DNA from: Liolophura sinensis
Lineage: Eukaryota > Mollusca > Polyplacophora > Chitonida > Chitonidae
Reading direction: 5' to 3'
Length of the DNA: 64,000 nt
Assembly (NCBI RefSeq): GCF_032854445.1
Contig: NC_088295.1
Coordinates: forward strand, 65,143,249-65,207,248
Part shown: positions 58,026 through 64,000 of the stretch, piece after piece
Position numbering within the stretch: position 1 is the stretch's first letter
Layout: each line of letters starts with the position of its first letter
Translations under genes and position numbers: made by a program
Notes under the pieces: generated by a model
Database searches by the model: none
What the model was told of the DNA's origin: nothing
The model's input: only the letters and a program-made list of their open reading frames with translations

Positions 58026-58097
58026 GGTTCCGGCGAGGCTCGAACTCGCGGCCTTCTGCGTGTTAAGCAGACGTGATAACCACTACACTACGGAACC
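58026..58097 (-). tRNA. tRNA-Val(AAC), unit 22
   Basis: Consensus copy. Confidence 0.85.
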
Positions 58098-58252
58098 ATT
58101 TCGACGAAAATTCTATATTATTGGGCATCTCATGCACGAATGAAGTATAACGTTTTGGGGGTGAAAAAACTCATTTCGTGACTCTGACCAAGATAAAATC
58201 TCCAGTACGACCATTAACACATCTTCGTGAGGACTTCAATTGAGATAAAACA

Positions 58253-58324
58253 GGTTCTGGAGAGGTTCGAACTCGCGACCTTCTGCGTGTAAAGCAGACG
58301 TGATAACCACTACACCACAGAACC
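58253..58324 (-). tRNA. tRNA-Val(TAC), unit 22, T-stem variant
   Basis: T stem CTCGC changed to CTCTC, a C-T mismatch. Confidence 0.7.
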
Positions 58325-58432
58325 AATAGGTTTTCATATGTGTTTATGGCTTACTTGTGTAGAAGTGTTTGCCATGTCATGAGAAATCAATATATCCCAC
58401 GTGGAGGCCACAAGCAAAACGTGGCAAGAGTT

Positions 58433-58832
58433 TTTTTGAAAATTGTTGAGTTTATTCCCAATTTGTCATCAAATACACAAGATTTAACCTTGACCGGCTT
58501 TCACAAACTTTTGAAATCACAAAGCAGTCTTAATTAAAATAAAATATCACAGAGAAGATGACTGCTTTGTGAATAGAACAATTGCACATTAGCCGCTCAT
58601 TTCAATAAATACACTAATTTATCATTGCGTAATGTACAGAAGACTTTGTTTATACAGCAGATTTTCTCACAAGATGGCCTATCTAGCCGAAAAAAGTCAA
58701 CATGAATACGTGTTTTAATAATTCCTTTGGCAGCCTTAACGATGGCAACAGCATCCCTGTTCCTTTTCTGAAATATTATGCCGTTGCGTGCACACCAAAT
58801 ACTAAACTGAAGAACACATATGACATACAACC
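58433..58832 (-). mobile_element. LINE tail, unit 22
   Basis: Keeps an open residual ORF2 frame (58597-58832) ending in the YVICVLQF...FFRLDRPSC segment. Confidence 0.8.
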
Positions 58833-58909
58833 CGTGGCCAGAGTTGCTTCTAAATCCATGACCCAAAGGACCAAGAAGTTTGAAAAGAATTAAAGAAATA
58901 TAAATTACA

Positions 58910-58981
58910 GGTTTCGGCGAGGTTCGAACTCGCGACCTTCTGCGTGTGAAGCAGACGTGATAACCACTACACTACGAAACC
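58910..58981 (-). tRNA. tRNA-Val(CAC), unit 22
   Basis: Consensus body; last CAC gene of the array. Confidence 0.85.
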
Positions 58982-60323
58982 CTCTCTCTAGAGAACTTAT
59001 GAGAGGAAGTAATGGAGTGGAAATCGATACTTGTTGTGTACAATTACAAACTTAACATGAAGACAAGACAAGAAACATGATCGGCTAAATCCACACACAG
59101 CCTGAATTTCTCAATACGTGATGAAGAATCTATTCTCTTGAGCAAAACATGAGAAAAGGCAAAGAAGAACATTTTTTACAGACCTTCGCCACCTTTTGCG
59201 CGTTAAGCATACGTGATAACCACTACAATACGGAACTATTGCGGTATATGATCTATGTTTTTTGGCATCTCATGCACGAATGATCTACTGTAAAATACTT
59301 ATTATTCGCTGCAATTTTACTTTCGCGAATTTTCTACTAAGATTTGTCCGCGAGAATTAATTTTCGCGTATCTAAGAGAATACTTAGAAAATAAAAACGG
59401 ATGTGAAAGTCTTAACATTTTCCAAGATATAATATGGCCGAAATGATTCAAGCACGTAAAGCATGTATCATCATGGGTGGCTTTTATCCCACTTTGTTGC
59501 CTGTAGTGTCGCTAATTCTCGTGATCTGGATCAAAGATTAAAACAATTGAAAATGGATTATGACTTCGTGAGAAGATTACTTTCGCACCCACTGAAATCA
59601 ATAATGAGCACTTTTAAACACCTGGCAAAGGGATCTGTCACCTTTTCAACGGTTCAAGGGAAAACATATGAATTTACCATTATCGGCGCCACTCACTCAT
59701 TATTTATCAAGCAACACAGAAAGTTGTGTATTGTTTTCCGTTTTGATCGCCCTCTGTAGCAGGTCAGAAACCGCACACATTGCCGTAGCTGTCAAATGGC
59801 CATTGTCTTGTTGTACACACTTCACAGTTTGTTAGAAGCTCACCCATTTAATCACAGGAAACACACAGCCAATGGGATAGTGTGTATCAGAGCGACATTC
59901 ATTAGAAGCCAACAAGTGCTGGTGTCTACTTTTCTTTCAACTTGCATAGCGAAGACTGATCAAACCAAAGACAAATAAACTCCCACGTTGTTTTATACCC
60001 AGCAAGCAATAGCACCAGAGTTTGTATGCATTTAAACCATAATTTCCCTTCAGTGCGGTTCAAAAATTTAACTAGCCCGTCGGGCTTTCTTAGCGCAACT
60101 GCCGACACCTTGGCAAAGATTTCACTTCATTATTACTACTAACTGTAGTATATGATTCAGTGTTGGACATTTATTCGGCTGGAATTATTTTTGGCGGTAT
60201 ATTATTAGGTACTCCACAGTATAACTTTGGGGGAAAGAAACTCATTTGGTGCAACTGACCAAAAGGAAATCGCCACTAAGGCCGTTAACACATCTTTGTG
60301 ATAACTTCGTTTGAGATAAAAAA

Positions 60324-60395
60324 GGTTGTGGCGAAGTTCGAACTCGCCACCTTCTGCGTGTAAAGCAGAAGTGATAACCACTAAACTACCAAAAG
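60324..60395 (-). pseudogene. decayed tRNA-Val(TAC), unit 23
   Basis: Acceptor unpaired as in unit 1. Confidence 0.75.
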
Positions 60396-60417
60396 GCAAA
60401 GAAGTAAACATACAATA

Positions 60418-60489
60418 GGTTCCGGCGAGGCTCGAACTCGCGGCCTTCTGCGTGTTAAGCAGACGTGATAACCACTACACTACGGAACC
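60418..60489 (-). tRNA. tRNA-Val(AAC), unit 23
   Basis: Consensus body, but the downstream T5 is reduced to TTT (GTAAAC on the plus strand), so the stop is weak. Confidence 0.8.
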
Positions 60490-60746
60490 ATTTCGACGAA
60501 AACTCTATGTTATTGGGCATCTCATGCACGAATGAAGTATAACGTTTTGGGGGTGAAAAAACTCATTTCGTGACTCTGACCAAGATAAAATCTCCAGTAC
60601 GACCATTAACACATCTTCGTGAGGACTTCCACAGAACCAATAGGTTTTCATATGTGTTTATGGCTTACTTGTGTAGAAGTGTTTGCCATGTCATGAGAAA
60701 TCAATATGTCCCACGTGGAGGCCACAAGCAAAACGTGGCAAGAGTT

Positions 60747-61078
60747 TTTTTTTGAAAATTGTTGAGTTTATTCCCAATTTGTCATCCAATACACAAGATT
60801 TAACCATGACCGGCTTTCACAAACTTTTGAAATCACAAAGCAGTCTTAATTAAAATAAAATATCACAGAGAAGATGACTTCTTTGTGAATAGAACAATTG
60901 CACATTAGCCGCTCATTTCAATAAATACACTAATTTATCATTGCGTAATGTACAGAAGACTTTGTTTATACAACAGATTTTCTCACAAGATGGCCTATCT
61001 AGCCGAAAAAAGTGAACATGAATACGTGTTTTAATAATTCCTTTGGCAGCCTTAACGATGGCGACAGCATCTTTGTTC
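60747..61078 (-). mobile_element. LINE tail, unit 23, interrupted
   Basis: 3' part of the usual LINE tail; the 5' part is replaced by the poly(A) end of the longer LINE. Left target copy at 60734-60746. Confidence 0.8.
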
Positions 61079-61089
61079 TTTTTTTTTTT

Positions 61090-61310
61090 GAAAATAAAAT
61101 AATTTATTCCCAATAAACAAATACAGAGTTGACATTATAATACATCAGCCGAATTAAAACAATATGTTTATCACAGTAGATGTGGGCTGTTGTCTTTTTA
61201 CATTTATGCACGGTATACGTATTTACAACAGATCAAGTATTCCATTACAGAAAGAACTTAAGGTTTGAGTTGTCAATAGCACATATAACGTTTCCTCTGG
61301 CCCATGTTTT
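61090..61310 (-). other. LINE 3' UTR
   Basis: Non-coding stretch between the ORF2 stop at 61311-61313 and the poly(A) tract; the last 30 bp are similar to the 3' end of the LINE tail in the array units. Confidence 0.7.
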
Positions 61311-63998
61311 CTAAAAGTTGACTTTACTGAGACGGCAGAAGTCTGAACAAAATCGTGATTTTACACATGACTTAACAGAAGTAACTATGCTTGCAACAGA
61401 TTTCCTTTTACCTTGAAAAACAGCCTCATTTCTAGCGCACCATACACAAAACAAACAAACTGTTATAAGATATGTGTACATTGAATTCTCGTCCTTTGAT
61501 AACGGAACACCAAACAATTTGTGAATTAGATCCTTCTCTGAAAAATCAGGGAAAAAGCTTCCATACATCCAAAAAAGCCTTTGAAAATTCAACAGTACCT
61601 GTTGTGTAACGTCGCATTCTACAAACAAATGATTCCTGGTTTCGGATTTACCATAAAAGCTACACAAATCATCTGTGCATTTATTTCTTCTTAAGAGAAT
61701 CTCCTTGACAGGCAGAATATTATGAACTAATTTAAATGAAAAATTTATAAGATTGTTATCCAGGAAGGCGATAAACACTGTACGCCATATCCCAGGCCAC
61801 GGTAACATTGGTTGAGAAGCTACAACTCTCGGAGGTTCAGAAATCTTGGACAGAAAGGCACTATATATAAATTTATTGTGAAACATTGCTGGAGATAACT
61901 GTTGACCACGATCAAATTCTTTCCAGGCAGACAACACAAACCTATAAAAGGCTGGGAGCATTAACGAGTGCGGTAGGCTTGACCTCGCAAACTCTGGCTT
62001 AACCTGGTTTAGTGAAATTCCAAGCCAGTAAGTAGCAAAATATCTCCAATCCGCTTCAGTGTCATTCAATAATTTTAAGACATGTTTGACTGCAAATACC
62101 TTCAGTTTGCAAAAAATATTGTGGATATTTAACCCACCGTTATCATATGCATTAAACAAAACAGATCTCTTAATAGCTTCTGGTTTGCCATTCCAAAGAA
62201 ACTTAAAGACATGCTGAGTACAGTGTAAAATACATTTTGGTGTGAAGATAAAACATTGGCCAATATACCACAGAACAGACAAGGCAACAGTGTTAATTAT
62301 AACAGCCCGACCCCACATTGTAAGGTACCTGTCACCACAACATGACACATTTTTTTTTTACTTTCTTGAGTACACTTCAATGTTTAGATCTTCCTGGTTT
62401 TCACCAAAATATACACCACATATTTTAATGTTTTCCACAGTCCTAAAGCCGGCTACAGTATCGTCACTGACCTTCCATGTACCAATAGGAAGTACCACAC
62501 TTTTAGCCACATTAAGTTTAGCCCCTGATGCTCTCCCAAATTCATGGACCAATTTAATAACATGATGAGCTGATTCTTCATCAGACACAATAATCGTGGC
62601 GTCGTCAGCATGTGCAGCAATCTTAGACTGTCTGCTTGTACCAGGCATAGGTATACCTCTAATTCTTTCACACTGCCTGACAGCCTTTATAAAGGGTTCT
62701 AAAGTAAGTATGTACAGTAATGGTGATAATGCACATCCTTGTCTAGCAACTCTTTCTAGAGCAAACTGTTCAGTAACATAACCATTAACAAATACAGAGC
62801 TATTTATATCAGTATATAATAACCTCACCCATCTGCAAAATGATGGGCCAAAATTATACTTTTCTAAACAATTAAATAAGAAAGACCATTCAACCCTATC
62901 AAATGCTTTTTCTTGGTCTAAGCTAATAAAGCACCCATCCAATTCTTTTTGACCTACATAGTCGTATGTACTGCTTAATAGATGCAGGTTATCCAAAATT
63001 GATCTGCCAGGAACACCAGATGTCTGGCATTTGTCTACAACACTAGCCACCACTACTTTGAGACGATTACATAAGGCTCTAGACAATATCTTGTAATCTA
63101 CATTTAACAGAGAGATAGGATGCCAGTTCTTTATCATATTCGAATTTTCAGTATCTTTACACAGCAATGTTATCAAACCTGACTTCTGGCTTAAGCTCAA
63201 GCAGCCCTGGCTGAAGCATTGATTTATAACCTGGGTATATGTGTCTCCAATAACTGACCAATAGTGAAGATAAAATTCACATGGCAAACCATCACTGCCT
63301 GGTGACTTATATTTAGACATACCTTTAAGGGCAGCAAATAATTCATCATTTGACATAATTCCTTCACAGGCACCCCTATCAGCGCCGTTTAAAGAGGGCA
63401 AGGAGGACAAAAACTTATTTTGGGCATCTGTGTCAACCCCTTGGAAGAATACAAACTCTTATAATAACTGCACACACATTTAGAGATGTCTGCTTGTTTG
63501 TCATGTATACATGATTCGTCTCTATGACATTTCATAGATTTTATCATTTTCTTCTTAGAACGCCCAGATTCACGTTGTAGAAAGTACCTTGTTGGCTTTT
63601 CGTTGTCTAGAAAATGGGTAGCCTTAGCTTGAATTATTGAGCCCCTTTTACCTTCTGCCTGGATGTCGTTTATAGTGGCTTTCAGTCTAGAAATTTCATT
63701 TTTGTTCCCTACTGGGTCAGATTTCAGACTGTTCAGTTCTTGATTTAAATCCCTTAGCTTTTGCTTTGATACCTTATTTTTCTTTCCAGAGTATTCTTGA
63801 ATTATCTGTTTGGCTTTGGCTTTGAAATAATCCCACTTTTCAATAATGTCTACTACACAGTCCCAAAAATGTCCTCATGCAATTTCTCAATACTATGTAA
63901 CAATTCTGCTTCCCCTAGCACAGACACATTACACTTCCAATAGCTTGGACCCCACACAAAGGCATTTCTAAAAGACAAATCAATAAAAATACATGAGT
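61311..63998 (-). pseudogene. LINE ORF2 (linker, reverse transcriptase, C-terminal region), frameshifted
   Basis: Read with three frameshifts (about 63861-63871, 63440-63455 and 62350-62362). The linker has FLDNEKPTRYFLQRESGR, typical before LINE RT domains. The RT block (63410-62358) shows KSPGSDGLPCEFY, GRSILDNLHLL, motif A SLDQEKAFDRVEW, motif B ARQGCALSPLLY and motif C as HADD, where most RTs have YADD. The C-terminal part (62348-61311) has WGRAVIINTVALSVLWY, FLWNGK and a Cys/His knuckle region, LCSFYGKSETRNHLFVEC, in which a Tyr sits where a second Cys is expected. RT would prime on nicked target DNA in the nucleus. The frameshifts make this copy inactive as read. Confidence 0.8.
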
Positions 63999-64000
63999 GG

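Larger units (their letters stand above)
56594..58981 (-). repeat. array unit 22 (2388 bp)
   Basis: Fragment 56790-56843. Standard gene set. Confidence 0.9.
6889..61078 (-). repeat. tandem array of 2.4-kb valine-tRNA units
   Basis: About 23 head-to-tail copies; standard period 2394 bp (CAC genes at 9381 and 11775). Unit lengths vary from 1924 to 2506 bp through a few recurrent indels: a 112-bp partial duplication with a 3-bp loss at the TAC gene, a 420-bp deletion taking the decayed TAC, and an 80-bp spacer deletion. All tRNA genes are on the minus strand. Units 2-23 are near-identical; unit 1 is more diverged and unit 0 most so, so older copies sit at the left edge. Confidence 0.95.
58982..61078 (-). 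repeat. array unit 23 (terminal, interrupted)
   Basis: Fragment 59183-59236. TAC gene deleted (junction near 60629), and the unit ends inside its LINE tail where the longer LINE begins. Confidence 0.9.
61079..64000 (-). mobile_element. L1/Tx1-like non-LTR retrotransposon, 5' end beyond the window
   Basis: Runs from the window edge to a poly(A) end (T-run on the plus strand, about 61079-61089). The 3' UTR is about 220 bp and ends GGGAATAAATTATTTTATTT. Both the 3' end and the ORF2 C-terminus resemble the tail found in the array units, so the two are members of one family or sister families. The endonuclease and ORF1 are not in the window. Its 3' end lies within the LINE tail of unit 23, in the same orientation. 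Confidence 0.85.

Noticed and set aside
6889-61078. CRISPR-like or satellite array
   Set aside because: Repeats are 2.4 kb, eukaryotic and gene-bearing, with no short repeat-spacer structure; a plain satellite label would miss the tRNA genes.
62242-62565. 107-codon plus-strand frame in the LINE
   Set aside because: It is antisense to the RT and C-terminal coding region of ORF2.

Overview
This is a eukaryotic, intergenic, AT-rich window. Three copies of a tRNA-headed SINE of the kind common in molluscs, a foldback element with the usual lophotrochozoan end sequence, an SH3-adaptor exon and an L1/Tx1-like LINE suggest a marine lophotrochozoan, most likely a mollusc. The species cannot be fixed from the sequence.

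Left flank (1-6888): mostly single-copy DNA. It holds a 42-bp minisatellite (about 640-835), a MITE-like foldback element (3040-3175), one convincing protein-coding exon on the minus strand (3661-4361, two SH3 domains, probably the terminal exon of a spliced gene) and three SINE copies (3501-3657, 4727-4901, 6697-6818).

Main feature (6889-61078): a head-to-tail array of about 23 copies of a unit of roughly 2.4 kb, broken by a 200-N assembly gap. All its tRNA genes lie on the minus strand and all read as valine tRNAs. A standard unit carries, in transcription order, tRNA-Val(CAC), a 5'-truncated LINE tail of about 400 bp, tRNA-Val(TAC), tRNA-Val(AAC), a decayed tRNA-Val(TAC) with an unpaired acceptor stem, about 1.1 kb of spacer, and a tRNA-Val(AAC) fragment without its T arm. 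I count 57 full-length valine tRNA genes (21 CAC, 22 AAC, 14 TAC), 8 TAC copies with a damaged acceptor stem, 20 decayed TAC copies, 23 fragments and 4 copies lost or cut by deletion or the gap. Together the three anticodons (AAC read as inosine) cover all four GUN codons, so each standard unit is a complete valine decoding set. No believable protein gene lies inside the array.

History readable in the array: a diverged edge unit at 6889-7113 has an empty LINE site. All later units carry the LINE tail between copies of a 13-bp target duplication, so the insertion came before the amplification. Later steps are visible as shared private variants: a 112-bp partial duplication tied to a broken TAC gene, a 420-bp deletion of the decayed TAC, an 80-bp spacer deletion, a two-unit higher-order repeat (23838-28237 and 28238-32636), and mosaics such as units 4 and 12.

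Right flank (61079-64000): a longer, frameshifted LINE ORF2 on the minus strand (linker, reverse transcriptase, C-terminal region). It is related to the LINE tail in the units, and its poly(A) end lies inside the LINE tail of the last unit. Its 5' part is beyond the window.

Units are numbered 1-23 here. Each is taken from just past one CAC gene to the high-coordinate end of the next.
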